Below, one piece after another: positions 1 to 9,960 of a DNA stretch of 64,000 bases. Both the position numbers and the translations under genes were made by a program. Under the pieces are notes generated by a model, which had not been told where the DNA came from, did not search any database, and was given only the letters and a program-made list of their open reading frames with translations. This DNA is from SAT2750 sp964476375. GTDB lineage: Bacteria; Planctomycetota; Planctomycetia; Pirellulales; Pirellulaceae. Each line of letters opens with the position of its first letter. Within the stretch, counting starts at the first letter, position 1. The stretch covers positions 9,276 through 73,275 of the forward strand of contig CAYYZW010000196.1 in NCBI GenBank assembly GCA_964476375.1, given 5' to 3'.

Positions 1-1
1 C

Positions 2-997
2 CGCCGATTCCTGGCAATGACCCTGGTGGCAAGCGCCCCGCCCTTTCTTTCCTCTCGTGCGACAGCCGCTGGTGTGAGCCAGAGATATGCCGGGCTCAAA
101 TCCCGTCGCTACCTGGGCAAAGCGGAAGTCCTGGCAGAAATTGTTGACGAAAAAGTCTTTACCGAGGGTCCTGCCTGGGCGGGTGACGGCCGCCTGCTTT
201 TCACTAACGTGCCGGCTGCAAAGATTCTTGCCTGGAATACCGGCACGCGGTCCCTTTCCACCTACCGGGAAAACAGCAACCTGGCTAACGGTCTTTATTT
301 TGACCGGGATGGGCACCTGCTTGCCTGTGAGGGGGGGGCCGGCAGGGTGACCCGCACCGAGATGAAGAATAGCCAGCTGACGGTGCTGGCCGACACGTAC
401 AACAACTTTCCCTTTGCGGCCCCCAATGACCTCTGCCAGGATCGCCAGGGCCGAATTTACTTTACCTCCCGGCCGGGAACCGAGGATCCGAGCGTGGGGA
501 ATGTAAACGCGGTTTACCGCATCGACCCGGGCGGGAAGGTGACACAGTTGCTCCGGTGGCCTGAGATCCACATGCCCAATGGCATTGTCATCTCCCCGGA
601 CAACAAGACGTTATACCTGATCGAGGCCCACCCGGATGCAGATCATCACCGCGATATCCGGGCCTATGACCTGGCGGAAGACGGCTCGCTCAGCAACGAG
701 CGAATCCTGATCAACTTCTACCCGGGGCGGAGTGGCGACGGAATGTGCATCGACGCCGAGGGCAATCTCTACGTGGCGGCCGGCCTGCATGCAACGCGGG
801 AGACCAGTGAAACACTGGATACACGTCCGGGGATCCACGTCATCTCGCCGGCAGGAGAACTGGTCGCTTACCGGGAGACCCCGGTCGACACGATTACCAA
901 CTGTACTTTTGGAGATCATGACCTGCGCACGCTGTACGTGACGTGTGGCAAGTACCTGGTCAGCATGCGAACACAGATTCCGGGGAAAAACCCGTGA
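2..997 (+). CDS. SMP-30/gluconolactonase-like protein, Tat-exported, 5' truncated by window edge
   Basis: This is a six-bladed beta-propeller lactonase of the SMP-30/gluconolaconase/LRE family, which hydrolyses sugar lactones using a divalent metal. The first ATG in the window is at 17, but the frame stays open to base 2 and the five codons before that ATG read RRFLA. Followed by a hydrophobic stretch ending near ATAAG, this looks like the twin-arginine core of a Tat signal, so the true start probably lies left of the window. Family landmarks are the metal-binding Glu in FTEGPAW, APNDLC and MPNGIV segments, and the metal-binding Asp in GDGMCID. The C-terminal end (NCTFGDHDLRTLYVT) is typical of the family. 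A paralogue lies at 34657-35658. The substrate is unknown. The following 209 bases carry no gene and no clear signal that I can see. Confidence 0.85.
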   Translation, partial: RRFLAMTLVASAPPFLSSRATAAGVSQRYAGLKSRRYLGKAEVLAEIVDEKVFTEGPAWAGDGRLLFTNVPAAKILAWNTGTRSLSTYRENSNLANGLYFDRDGHLLACEGGAGRVTRTEMKNSQLTVLADTYNNFPFAAPNDLCQDRQGRIYFTSRPGTEDPSVGNVNAVYRIDPGGKVTQLLRWPEIHMPNGIVISPDNKTLYLIEAHPDADHHRDIRAYDLAEDGSLSNERILINFYPGRSGDGMCIDAEGNLYVAAGLHATRETSETLDTRPGIHVISPAGELVAYRETPVDTITNCTFGDHDLRTLYVTCGKYLVSMRTQIPGKNP

Positions 998-1206
998 TAT
1001 CGCGGTTTTGAGCCACCTTTCAGGCGCCATCTTTTCCAGGCCATGGACGTCATCAAGGGAGCAAGATCTGGTTCAACATGGACGCACCATCCATCCAGCT
1101 GAATTTGACTTGTAGCGAAGTGGATGTTGCGAAATACTGGTAGGTACAAGGAAATCCCGGAAAGAACCATTTCTGGATCCTCCCCCGCTTTTTTCCCGCC
1201 GAGACA

Positions 1207-3888
1207 ATGCGAATCCCCGCCGAGCGATATATCACCCCGCCACTTGTTTTCCTGCTGGCATTTGTCAGCGGTCTGCTCTCGGTGCAGGCCAGGGATCGCC
1301 AGGCGTCAGGACAGCCCTCTTACGAACAAGACGTGCGACCGATCTTCAAGGCCAACTGTTTTCATTGCCATGGCGAGGGAGAGGAACTCAAGGGGGGGCT
1401 CGACTTGCGGCTTCGCCGGCTGATTGTCGTGGGTGGTGAATCCGGACCGGCCGTGGTTCCCGGGGATGCCGATGAGAGCCTGCTTTTCCAGCATGTCAGC
1501 GCCGACCAGATGCCCCCGGAGGAGGTGGAAAAGCGGCTGACCGGTGATGAGATTGCCCTGATTGGTCGCTGGATCAAGTCCGGGGCCCAGACGCTGCGTC
1601 CCGAGCCGGATCAGCTTGGCGACGAGCCTTACTTCACCGAGCAGGAAAGATCGTTCTGGGCCTTCCAGCCGATCAAGCGGATCAAGCCGCCCCAGGTTCG
1701 ACAGCAGAATCGAGTGCGTAACCCGGTAGACCAGTTCCTGCTGGCCCGGCTTGAGCAGCAGGGGCTTGCCTACTCGGACGAGGCAGATCGGGCAACGCTT
1801 GTTCGCCGCGCTTACTTTGATCTGCTGGGGATTCCCCCCTCCCCGGCCGCCGTGGAGTCCTTTCTCTCGGATTCCAGCCCGGATGCCTATGACCGGCTCG
1901 TCGACCGGCTGCTCAGTTCTCCTGCTTACGGAGAACGCTGGGCACGCCACTGGCTGGACGTGGCAGGCTATGCCGATTCAGAAGGGGTGGTGGACGATGA
2001 CCCGGTTCGAGCAAATGCTTTTCGCTATCGTGACTGGGTCATCAGCAGCATGGATGCCGACATGCCCCTGGACCAGTTCATCCGCCAGCAACTTGCTGGT
2101 GACGAGATGGTTGGCCGGAAGCTGGAGAACCTGACGGCCGATGAAGTCAGTAAACTGACCGCGACGGGATTCCTGCGGATGGCACCGGATGGCACCGGGT
2201 CAGGAGATGTGAACCAGGATGCGGCCAGGAATGCCGTTGTCTCCGAGACGATCAAGATTGTCTCGACCTCGCTGCTGGGGATCACGGTTGGCTGTGCCCA
2301 GTGTCACAACCACCGCTATGATCCTATCAGCCAGGAGGATTATTACCGGCTGCGAGCGATCTTTGAGCCGGCCCTGGACTGGAAAAAATGGAAGTCACCA
2401 GGGGGCCGCCAGATCTCACTTTATACCGATGAAGATCGAGCGACATCCGCACGGGTCGAGGAGGAAGCGAAGAAGATTGACCAGGAACGACTGAAGAAGC
2501 AGTCGGACTACATCCAGCAGACTTTTGAGAAGGAGCTCGCAAAGCTCCCGGAAGAGTTACGGGGTCCAATCCGCCAGGCCAGGGAGACGGCCGAAAAGGA
2601 CAGGTCCGATGAACAAAAGCAGTTGCTCAAGGACAATCCCAGTGTCAATGTTTCGGCCGGCTCACTTTACCTTTACGACCAGAAGGCAGCCGATGACCTG
2701 AAGAGCTACACCGACCGGGCCACGAAGGTCCGTGAGACAAAACCCGAGGAGCGTTTTGTGAGGGCTCTGACGGAACCGATCAACCAGGATCCACCGGCAA
2801 CCTTTGTCTTTTTCCGGGGGGATGTGAGCCAGCCTCGACAGCAGGTGACGGCTGCGGAACTGCCGATCCTGGATTCAGGCCAGGCCTCGCTTCTCCCGGA
2901 GAATGATGAATCCCTGCCTACCACGGGACGCCGGCTTGCCTATGCCCGCTGGCTTACCAGTGGATCCCACCCGCTCGTCTCGAGAGTGCTGGTTAACCGG
3001 GTCTGGATGCACCATTTTGGCCGCGGTATTGTGAATACCCCCGGGGATTTTGGTTACCTGGGAGTACGGCCGACCCACCCGGAACTGCTTGACTGGCTGG
3101 CCAGCGAGTTTGTGGAGCAGGGCTGGAGCCTGAAAAAACTTCACAGGCTGATGATGCTCTCCACGGCCTACCGACAGCAGTCGACGCGCAGCCCCGAGAA
3201 GGATGCCGTGGACGCGGATAACGAGCTTCTCTCCCGGATGGCAATGCGGAGGCTGGACGCGGAATCCCTGCGGGATGCGATCCTGGTCATCAACAAGAAA
3301 TATAATTCTCACCGGTACGGGCCACCCGTTCCGGTGATGGCGGACAAGGTTGGCCAGTTTGTTATCGGGATTGAAAACCTCAATGCCGGGCGGCCAGGAG
3401 CGGTGCTTCCGATGAAAGGGGAGGATTTCCGCCGCAGTGTTTATGTCCAGGTTCGTCGAAGCCGGCCGCTGGGAATGCTTGGTGTCTTTGACGCGGCGAT
3501 CCTGGAGCCAAACTGCACCCAGAGGACCCAGTCGACCGTGACGCCCCAGGCACTGATGATGATGAATGGACGTTTTGTGCGTACCCAGTCCATTTACCTT
3601 GCCGAGCAGATCCAGCGAGAGGCGGGCAGGGATCTTGCCCCGCAGGTCAAACAGGCATGGCAGCTTGTCTACAGCCGGACAGCCGGGGAGCGGGAGCTGG
3701 AAGAAGCCGTCGAACTTCTCGCGCAGCTGGTAGAATATTTTGAAGAGCTCCTGGCCGACAAGGAGAAGGCAGGTGATAGCAGTGGTGACCTGGCAGAGCC
3801 AGTCACCTCCAGTGACCCACAGGTCGAGGCCCTGGCAACGTTATGCCAGGCATTATTGAGTTCGAGCGAATTTCTTTACGTGGATTGA
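1207..3888 (+). CDS. Planctomycete cytochrome c / DUF1549 / DUF1553 protein (CX2CH type), cassette A
   Basis: Exported multidomain protein of 893 residues with a hydrophobic N-terminal signal sequence (about residues 8-30). An N-terminal planctomycete-type cytochrome c domain (PSCyt1, about 35-110) has a heme motif CFHCH at C51-C54-H55 and a likely distal Met in DQMPPEE. DUF1549 follows at about 169-375, opening with [11 protein letters not shown]. It contains a second heme-like motif, CAQCH, at C363-C366-H367, followed by NHRYDPIS. A charged, probably coiled-coil linker runs through about 410-480, and DUF1553 spans about 574-845. The end ([11 protein letters not shown]) is the usual family C terminus. 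The gene is followed after 15 bases by a DUF1501 gene, the standard planctomycete pairing. The activity of these proteins is not established; electron transfer linked to extracellular polymer breakdown is only an inference. Confidence 0.92.
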   Translation: MRIPAERYITPPLVFLLAFVSGLLSVQARDRQASGQPSYEQDVRPIFKANCFHCHGEGEELKGGLDLRLRRLIVVGGESGPAVVPGDADESLLFQHVSADQMPPEEVEKRLTGDEIALIGRWIKSGAQTLRPEPDQLGDEPYFTEQERSFWAFQPIKRIKPPQVRQQNRVRNPVDQFLLARLEQQGLAYSDEADRATLVRRAYFDLLGIPPSPAAVESFLSDSSPDAYDRLVDRLLSSPAYGERWARHWLDVAGYADSEGVVDDDPVRANAFRYRDWVISSMDADMPLDQFIRQQLAGDEMVGRKLENLTADEVSKLTATGFLRMAPDGTGSGDVNQDAARNAVVSETIKIVSTSLLGITVGCAQCHNHRYDPISQEDYYRLRAIFEPALDWKKWKSPGGRQISLYTDEDRATSARVEEEAKKIDQERLKKQSDYIQQTFEKELAKLPEELRGPIRQARETAEKDRSDEQKQLLKDNPSVNVSAGSLYLYDQKAADDLKSYTDRATKVRETKPEERFVRALTEPINQDPPATFVFFRGDVSQPRQQVTAAELPILDSGQASLLPENDESLPTTGRRLAYARWLTSGSHPLVSRVLVNRVWMHHFGRGIVNTPGDFGYLGVRPTHPELLDWLASEFVEQGWSLKKLHRLMMLSTAYRQQSTRSPEKDAVDADNELLSRMAMRRLDAESLRDAILVINKKYNSHRYGPPVPVMADKVGQFVIGIENLNAGRPGAVLPMKGEDFRRSVYVQVRRSRPLGMLGVFDAAILEPNCTQRTQSTVTPQALMMMNGRFVRTQSIYLAEQIQREAGRDLAPQVKQAWQLVYSRTAGERELEEAVELLAQLVEYFEELLADKEKAGDSSGDLAEPVTSSDPQVEALATLCQALLSSSEFLYVD

Positions 3889-3903
3889 AACAGGATCCAG
3901 GTC

Positions 3904-5346
3904 ATGAACCAGGAAATCAACCGGCAATCAACACGACGTCATTTCCTCTCCTCCAGTGCGATGGGTTTGAGCAGCGTGGCGCTATCATGCCTGCTACTGG
4001 AAGAGCAGTTGCAGGCCACCCCGCGAAAGCCAGGTACACAACCTGCCGCCTTTGACCTGGTCGCCAAGCAGCCGCACCATGCACCGCGAGCCAAGTCCGT
4101 GATCTCGCTGTGGATGCAGGGTGGGCCAAGCCATATTGACCTGTTCGATCCCAAGCCAAAACTTAATGAACTGGACGGGCAGAAGTTTCCCGGCAAGGTC
4201 AAGTATGACAATGCGGCACAGGCAAGTGCCCGGGTCCTTGGTTGCCCCTGGAAATTCTCAAAGCACGGCGAATCCGGCATGGAGATTTCAGAACTGCTGC
4301 CAGGCACGGCGGGCATCGCTGACGATATCACGTTGATTCGTTCCATGCACACGGGCGTCAACAACCATGGCCAGTCGATCCGGGCCCTGACCAATGGCAC
4401 GACCCTTGGGGGCCAGCCTGCCCTGGGAAGCTGGGTCAGCTATGGTCTGGGTTCGGAAACCACGGATCTGCCGGCTTACCTTGCATTGATCGATCCGGGC
4501 CAGTTGCCGGTGATGGGTGTGGAGAACTGGAGCAATGGTTACCTGCCGTCGCTTTACCAGGGAACCGTTATCCGGCCTCGAGAGCCAAGAATTCTGAACC
4601 TGACCGCTCCCCAGAGAATGCGAGGCAGGCCCCAGGAACTCTATCTCCAGTTCCTGGAGAACTTGAATCGTTATCACCAGCTTGAGCGACCCGGGGAACT
4701 TGACCTGGACGCACGGACAAGTGTCTACCGCCTGGCATCCCGCATGCAAGTTGCCGCCCGCGAGGCACTGGATCTCAGCCAGGAGACCGAGGCGACCAAG
4801 AAGCTTTACGGGATGGATGATCCGGCAACCGCGGAGTATGGCTCGCGATGCCTGGTTGCCAGGCGAATGGTGGAGCGAGGGGTCCGTTTTATACAGGTCT
4901 TCACACAAAACCAGTTCTGGGATCACCATGGTGGCATCCAGAAGAGCCTGCCGGCGGCCTGCAAGAAGGTCGATAAACCCTCGGCTGCCCTGGTGACGGA
5001 CTTGAAACAGCGCGGACTGCTTGACAGCACGGTCGTTCACTGGGGGGGTGAGATGGGCCGGTTGCCGGTGGTTCAGAACGAAGCCAATATCGGCCGGGAT
5101 CACAACACCTACGGTTTCAGCATGTGGGTTGCCGGAGGAGGTTTCAAGGGCGGCTGCGTGTATGGTGAGACCGACGAGTTCGGCCACAAGGCGGTGGAGA
5201 ATGTCGTTAACCACTACGACTACCACGCCACGCTTCTTCACCTGCTCGGCCTCGATCCTGACAAGCTGGTGTACGAGCATAATGGCCGGGAGCGCAAGCT
5301 GATCTCCCAGAATCCGGGCCGGATTGTCAAGGAGATCCTTGCCTGA
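3904..5346 (+). CDS. DUF1501 protein (GRDHN subtype), Tat-exported, cassette A
   Basis: DUF1501 family member of 480 residues; the family belongs to the alkaline phosphatase/sulfatase-like superfamily, but its reaction is unknown. The N terminus carries TRRHFLSSSAMG, a twin-arginine export signal. The N-terminal family motif is GGPSHIDLFDPKP at about residues 74-86, which resembles the metal-binding start of alkaline-phosphatase-fold enzymes. The C-terminal motifs are HWGGEMGRLP and GRDHNTYGF (about 378-405). It belongs to the GRDHN subtype, as do 46475-47902 and the two tandem genes at the right end of the window. It lies 15 bases behind the CX2CH-type DUF1549/DUF1553 gene, so the two are almost certainly co-transcribed. 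It converges with the hydrolase gene on the minus strand, with 22 bases between the stop codons and no convincing terminator. Confidence 0.92.
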   Translation: MNQEINRQSTRRHFLSSSAMGLSSVALSCLLLEEQLQATPRKPGTQPAAFDLVAKQPHHAPRAKSVISLWMQGGPSHIDLFDPKPKLNELDGQKFPGKVKYDNAAQASARVLGCPWKFSKHGESGMEISELLPGTAGIADDITLIRSMHTGVNNHGQSIRALTNGTTLGGQPALGSWVSYGLGSETTDLPAYLALIDPGQLPVMGVENWSNGYLPSLYQGTVIRPREPRILNLTAPQRMRGRPQELYLQFLENLNRYHQLERPGELDLDARTSVYRLASRMQVAAREALDLSQETEATKKLYGMDDPATAEYGSRCLVARRMVERGVRFIQVFTQNQFWDHHGGIQKSLPAACKKVDKPSAALVTDLKQRGLLDSTVVHWGGEMGRLPVVQNEANIGRDHNTYGFSMWVAGGGFKGGCVYGETDEFGHKAVENVVNHYDYHATLLHLLGLDPDKLVYEHNGRERKLISQNPGRIVKEILA

Positions 5347-5368
5347 GCGGGGATCTCCGGCTTTCAGG

Positions 5369-7546
5369 TTACTCCAGCCACTTGAGTCCTTCGGCCAGGC
5401 CGGGGCGGGTCACAACGCTTTCTGCCTTCCCCCGGATCTTGTAGATATCCCCGGTTAATGTCGGGATGTCATCTCCTTCGCCAAGAATGCAGAGTTCTTG
5501 TGGTGCATTGAGTGCCAGCAGTCCAGGCAGGTCGCCATAGCGAACAACGCCCGGCAGGAATTGAGGATCTCTCCAGCTCTTCAGGTCGACAAAACGAAAC
5601 CCGCCCGTGTCGATCACGGCCTTGCTGACCACCTTGCCGGATTGGAATCGAGCTGCAGCAGCAACCGGGCCGGCACTGCCGGTGGCAATCAGGTGAATAT
5701 CTTTTGTGCCATGGTCATCCTGGCTGACGAAGGCAATCAGTGTCAGCACGTCATGGACGCGCTGGGCAAAGAGCGTGTGGTTGTATGCATAGGTGAAGGC
5801 AGCGACCTGTCGCTCATTAGCGACCTTGCGCTGCTCGCTGAGAGGCTTGCCATCGGCCAGGAATTCTCCCTGGTGGAGAAGGTCCGCGGAAAGGACAGCG
5901 TAACCCCCGGCGAGCAGATCCTTGACTTCCTGCCGGACAGAGTCGCCGTCATAAAGTGCCTGCTTGCCGTCCCCGTCAATCCAGATCACGACCGTGCCAT
6001 TCCACTCGTTTTTGGTGGGAAAGAAAGAGACGACGGGCAGTTCTTCGCCCGCCTGCTTGTATCTCACCAGGTCACCGAACTCGAGATAATCACCGCGATC
6101 GATTTTTTGAACCTTCTCTCGCTCGAGATCTGCCGAGCCCGGCAAGGCCCGCCCGATCGTGATATCCATGGCTCCACCAAAGATCTTCTGGAAAGCCTGG
6201 AACGGTTTCTTGGCGTCAAAGACATTGTCCTGGATGCTGTCGGCTGCCAGCTTATCCATCCGCGCGAGGAGCTTTCGTTCGTAGCCCTCGCCTCCCTCGG
6301 GAGCCTTGTGATCGCCTGTCCAGACAGAAGACTCCTCCGCGGAAAGAGGTTCCCAGTCCTCCTCGATGATCGGCTCGTCGAGGCCAAGCTTCATGTGGAG
6401 ATTGAACCAGCGGTACATGATCGCCCGGGAGACGTAGTTGTAGTTATGGCCAAAGTGCAAAAGCTCCTTGGAAAAGACGTTCTCCTTGACTCCATAAAGC
6501 GAGTAGAGCTGCTGGAGTTCGGGATAACCCTTTGTTTGAATCTCCTTGGTCCAGTCATTGGCCCCGGTCATCGCCAGGGGCCGCGGGGCAAACAGGCCGG
6601 CCAGTTCCACGTTGCCCGAGTCAACTCGTAAGAGCACGCAGTTCTCACAGGTGCAGCCTCCCTGCATGGCGGTCGAAACCATCCCGTTCGGAAAAGAGAC
6701 AATCGGGCGTGAGTCAATCGCACCCAGCAGGATGGTCTGGGTTCCCCCGCCACTTCCCCCGGTCACACCAATCCTTTTTGGATCCACGTCCGGCAGGGCG
6801 CTGAGAAAATCAAGTGCCCGGATGGCATTCCAGGTCTGAAGCCCCATGATGCTCTGGTTGCGGAGTTCCGCCTGGGCCGTAAAAAATCCCCAGGCATCCT
6901 TCGATTCCATCTGGGGGCGTGCATCCCGCAGCCGGTGGGCAACCGCCATCCCGATTTGCTGGCTGTCGACGTATCCTTCCATGTCGAAGATGAATGTCAC
7001 GCATCCCATCCGTGCCAGCTGGGCACAGCGAGCCAGCTTGGGTGTCTTGCCCGACTTCTCGAATTTTTCATCGCCGCTGGCAATCAGCGTGGTGATTTTG
7101 TCGCCATGGTTCTGCATGCGGCCACCGTGGCCGTGGGGACAGAGCACGGCCGGTCGGTTGGATCCCTCTCCCGCGGGCCGGAACAGCAAGCCGCTGACAA
7201 AGTGCCCCGGGTAACTCTGGAAGTAGACCTTTTCCACGGTAAAACCGTCCCGAACGGTCTTGCCGTGCAGGACCGGCTCCAGGGGTGTCCTCTCCGGCAG
7301 CGGCCAGAGGCCGTTGGCGACCAGGATGCGGCGACGCAGCTGCTCGGCTCGCTGTTCCCATTTTTCCCGTGTTGCGGGGACCGTGAAGGGGAAGTAGCCG
7401 TTCAGGTGATGGAGTTCACCAAGCCGCGCATCCCGGGGTGTGGATCCAGGCGACGTGACCCGCAGCCCCTCTGGCCAGGCCGTCCCGGGGAGCAGGAGCG
7501 AGGCAAGCATCAGGACGGAAATGGTTTTCAGCGCGCGCTGGAGCAT
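5369..7546 (-). CDS. Secreted protein with two alpha/beta-hydrolase-like domains (acetyl-xylan-esterase type)
   Basis: Protein of 725 residues with a Sec-type signal peptide (about residues 1-25). The N-terminal half (about 60-400) is an alpha/beta hydrolase of the kind annotated as acetylxylan esterase or large dienelactone hydrolase. It has CPHGHGG as an oxyanion-type loop and a nucleophile elbow GGSGG with S265, plus a late His in LLHFGHNYN. The C-terminal half (about 500-725) has the same strand-helix pattern but a weakened elbow, TGSAGP, which lacks the first Gly of GxSxG, so it may be non-catalytic. The gene is downstream of the double DUF1080 gene (50 bases apart, same strand) and probably shares its transcript. 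The likely role is cleavage of ester groups from exported or periplasmic carbohydrate. Substrate specificity cannot be read from the sequence. Confidence 0.8.
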   Translation of the reverse strand: MLQRALKTISVLMLASLLLPGTAWPEGLRVTSPGSTPRDARLGELHHLNGYFPFTVPATREKWEQRAEQLRRRILVANGLWPLPERTPLEPVLHGKTVRDGFTVEKVYFQSYPGHFVSGLLFRPAGEGSNRPAVLCPHGHGGRMQNHGDKITTLIASGDEKFEKSGKTPKLARCAQLARMGCVTFIFDMEGYVDSQQIGMAVAHRLRDARPQMESKDAWGFFTAQAELRNQSIMGLQTWNAIRALDFLSALPDVDPKRIGVTGGSGGGTQTILLGAIDSRPIVSFPNGMVSTAMQGGCTCENCVLLRVDSGNVELAGLFAPRPLAMTGANDWTKEIQTKGYPELQQLYSLYGVKENVFSKELLHFGHNYNYVSRAIMYRWFNLHMKLGLDEPIIEEDWEPLSAEESSVWTGDHKAPEGGEGYERKLLARMDKLAADSIQDNVFDAKKPFQAFQKIFGGAMDITIGRALPGSADLEREKVQKIDRGDYLEFGDLVRYKQAGEELPVVSFFPTKNEWNGTVVIWIDGDGKQALYDGDSVRQEVKDLLAGGYAVLSADLLHQGEFLADGKPLSEQRKVANERQVAAFTYAYNHTLFAQRVHDVLTLIAFVSQDDHGTKDIHLIATGSAGPVAAAARFQSGKVVSKAVIDTGGFRFVDLKSWRDPQFLPGVVRYGDLPGLLALNAPQELCILGEGDDIPTLTGDIYKIRGKAESVVTRPGLAEGLKWLE

Positions 7547-7596
7547 GGAGTGTCCCTTTCACGAGGCGGGTTATCAGTTCTATGCAGCCCCCGGGG

Positions 7597-8904
7597 CTAG
7601 TCGAGCTTCTTGATCTCGATGTTCCGAAACATCACGGGATCATTGTGTCCGGCAAAACCAAAGTGTCCCTTGGCGAGGTCCTTGCCAGGATGCTGCTTGA
7701 CCTTGCCCGGGTCGGTGATCGTGCTCAGGTCGGTGTCCAGGATGATCGATCCGTTCAGCTCGACCTTGATCGTGGATCCCTTGACCGTTACCTCCTGGTA
7801 ATTCCACTGCCCGGCAGGTCGCAGGTAACCCTGGGCGGCCGGGACCATGCCGTATGCCGAGCCATGAAACTGGTAGGGAGCCAGTTTTCCCGGGTAGCCG
7901 GTGTCCAGCACCTGCAGTTCACACATCCCAGCGTAAGCCGGGTTTCCCTGGCCTGGATAACGGATGGCAAGCCCGTTGTTACCGGCCGGGGGTAACTTGA
8001 TCTCCAGCCTGACAACGAAATCACCATATTCTTCCTCGGTGAAGAGGTTACCACCCTTGCCCTTTTTGCAGAGGATCGCACCGTCCACGACCTCGTAGTT
8101 GTCGATGGCACCGGCCCAGCCGTCCAGGTTCTTACCATTAAAGACCGAGGTGAATTCACTTCCGGAATTTTCATGCAGGATCTTGTTGGCTTCCTCGGTA
8201 CCGATTTCACGGACAAAGACGTTTCGCCAGCGAATCTCGCCACCATGCGTCTGTAACTGGATCGGGCCATGATGGAAAAGTGGGCGTTTGCGATCGAAGT
8301 AATTCTCCAGTGTCGCATGATCGACGATCAGCTTCTTGTTCAGCCAGACAGTGGTGCGTGCACCCACCTGGCGGATGCGGAAACTATTCCACTCTCCCAG
8401 CTTGTTGTCAGCCAGGACGAGCGGGTCTTTTCCCTTGGCTCCCTTGCTGTTGTTCCAGAGTCCCCCGGATCCCTTGTCGCCCCCGATTCCAAATTTACCC
8501 GGATCGGTGTAATCCCAGATCTGCACCTGGGGGACACCCTTGAGGTAAATGCCACTATCGGCCTTGGGGACCGTCTTGTAGTCAATCAGCAGCTCGTAGT
8601 CGGAGAATTCCTTTTCCGTGGTCAGGTACAAGCCATGGCCGTCGTTGACGATCACATCGCCATCAATGCTCCAGTGCTCATTGATGTCCTTGCGACTCTC
8701 ATCCTTGTAGGCCTTTTGCTCCTCGGCACTCATCTTCCACAACTCCTCCGGGTTCTTGGTACTCCAGCCGTACCAGTTGGAGAGGTCTTTTCCGTTGAAC
8801 AGCGATGTGAAGCCCTTGGGTGCCTTGATCTCTGCAGACAGGCTGGAGGCAGGCACGAGCAGTAGCGAAACGATGGCGAGTGTCAGGAAAGAACGGGTAT
8901 TCAC
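7597..8904 (-). CDS. Secreted protein with two DUF1080 (3-keto-disaccharide hydrolase-like) domains
   Basis: I place the start at a GTG (8904-8902), because it has a strong ribosome-binding site (AAAGGAG, 8 bases upstream) and opens directly into a clean signal peptide ending SSLSA. An in-frame ATG at 8934 would add ten hydrophilic residues. The 435-residue product has two tandem DUF1080 domains, each opening with the family signature: GFTSLFNGKDLSNWYGW at the N terminus and FTSVFNGKNLDGWAG in the middle. DUF1080 domains have a concanavalin-like fold and several act on 3-keto-glycosides, an activity that fits the neighbouring sugar-isomerase-like and oxidoreductase-type genes. The gene begins 45 bases after the TIM-barrel gene on the same strand. 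Confidence 0.88.
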   Translation of the reverse strand: MNTRSFLTLAIVSLLLVPASSLSAEIKAPKGFTSLFNGKDLSNWYGWSTKNPEELWKMSAEEQKAYKDESRKDINEHWSIDGDVIVNDGHGLYLTTEKEFSDYELLIDYKTVPKADSGIYLKGVPQVQIWDYTDPGKFGIGGDKGSGGLWNNSKGAKGKDPLVLADNKLGEWNSFRIRQVGARTTVWLNKKLIVDHATLENYFDRKRPLFHHGPIQLQTHGGEIRWRNVFVREIGTEEANKILHENSGSEFTSVFNGKNLDGWAGAIDNYEVVDGAILCKKGKGGNLFTEEEYGDFVVRLEIKLPPAGNNGLAIRYPGQGNPAYAGMCELQVLDTGYPGKLAPYQFHGSAYGMVPAAQGYLRPAGQWNYQEVTVKGSTIKVELNGSIILDTDLSTITDPGKVKQHPGKDLAKGHFGFAGHNDPVMFRNIEIKKLD

Positions 8905-8912
8905 GGTCGAGT

Positions 8913-8919
8913 CTCCTTT
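8913..8919 (-). promoter_or_regulatory. Ribosome-binding site that decides the DUF1080 start
   Basis: On the minus strand this reads AAAGGAG, 8 bases before the GTG at 8904. No comparable site lies before the ATG at 8934. Confidence 0.55.
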
Positions 8920-8949
8920 GGGGTTTTTATTCAAAGTTGAGCAGGTGGT

Positions 8950-9864
8950 CTAAACATCACACCACGCCAGGGCTTCCTTGAGTCCTTCAAGTGGATCACG
9001 TGTGGGGATAAATTCCTGCCCCACGTATCCCTCGTATCCTATATCGAGAAGCGCCTGCATGCAGGCGGCATAGTTGATCTCCTGGGTCTCATCCAGTTCC
9101 GCACGCCCGGGATTTCCGGCCGTGTGGATGTGGGCGATGACATCCTTGTGCTCGTGAATGCGACGGATCACATCCCCGTCCATGATCTGTACGTGGTAAA
9201 TATCAAACAGCAGTTTCAGGTGGCTGGAGCCGACGGCCTTGATGATGTCCACGCAGTACTCGGTCTTGTCCCCCTGGTAGCCTGGATGGCCTTTCATGGG
9301 GTGTGTGTCATCACGGGTATTGAGCATTTCCAGGCAGATCGTGACATCCTTCTGTTCGGCATAGTCAACAATCTTCTTGTATCCCTCGACACAGTTGGCG
9401 GCACCCTCTTCCTTGCTCAGGCCCTCGGCAAACCCGGTAAAGGAGATACATCGCTTGAAACCGTGTTCGGCACAGGCATCGATCGTGTCACGAGTCGCCT
9501 GGATCACTTCCTCGTGGTACTTGGGATTGTTGAATCCCTTTTCGAACGGGGGCCCTCCCTCGATCTTGATCGAGGCAATCGCGCACTCCAGTCCGTGCTC
9601 CTTGAGCAGGGGGAAATAGGTCGGGCTGATAAGCTCCACGCTCTCACAACCGAGCTGCTTGGCCAGCGGGATGAGTTCCTCCGGCTTCCAGTAAGGAGCG
9701 AAACACCAGCCAACAACGGATTGCTTAATGCGACCCTTCTTGATGATCTTTTTCACGCCCTTTTTTCCTTCTGCCGACGCACTGGCAGCGACCAGGGCGG
9801 AACCGGCAACAGCGGCCCCGGCAGATTGAATCAGTTGGCGCCGGTTCATCGATTTCATTGTCAT
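8950..9864 (-). CDS. Sugar-phosphate isomerase/epimerase-like TIM-barrel protein (hydroxypyruvate isomerase type), Tat-exported
   Basis: Protein of 304 residues of the AP-endonuclease-2/xylose-isomerase-like TIM-barrel family. It has a Tat signal, MNRRQLIQSAGAAVAGSAL, followed by AASASA. Barrel segments include GWCFAPYWKPEELIPLA, ISFTGFAEG, ICLEMLNTRDD (metal-binding Glu), LLFDIYHVQIMDGD (Asp and His) and IAHIHTAGNPGR, with a final EFIPTRDPLEGL containing the last metal-site Glu. The layout matches hydroxypyruvate isomerase-like proteins. Three ATGs are possible at the start; the ATG at 9858 sits at better spacing (8 bases) from AAAAGGA than the first at 9864. It lies upstream of the double DUF1080 gene, suggesting processing of a ketosugar derivative, which is an inference. 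Confidence 0.87.
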   Translation of the reverse strand: MTMKSMNRRQLIQSAGAAVAGSALVAASASAEGKKGVKKIIKKGRIKQSVVGWCFAPYWKPEELIPLAKQLGCESVELISPTYFPLLKEHGLECAIASIKIEGGPPFEKGFNNPKYHEEVIQATRDTIDACAEHGFKRCISFTGFAEGLSKEEGAANCVEGYKKIVDYAEQKDVTICLEMLNTRDDTHPMKGHPGYQGDKTEYCVDIIKAVGSSHLKLLFDIYHVQIMDGDVIRRIHEHKDVIAHIHTAGNPGRAELDETQEINYAACMQALLDIGYEGYVGQEFIPTRDPLEGLKEALAWCDV

Positions 9865-9960
9865 GGTCCTTTTGAGCTTCTCTTGCTGCAGCGACAGCTA
9901 TTAGTGATAGGGGAGGTAGTACCCTGAATCAAGCATCCAACAGGGAAAGTCGCCAGGTAG

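Noticed and set aside
4288..5280. A 330-codon minus-strand frame opposite DUF1501
   Set aside because: Fully antisense to a gene with strong family motifs; no start signal or domain.
7586..7598. AGCCCC-C-GGGGCT palindrome as terminator of the DUF1080 gene
   Set aside because: It overlaps the stop codon, leaves no room for a loop except by opening the stem, and has no T-tract.
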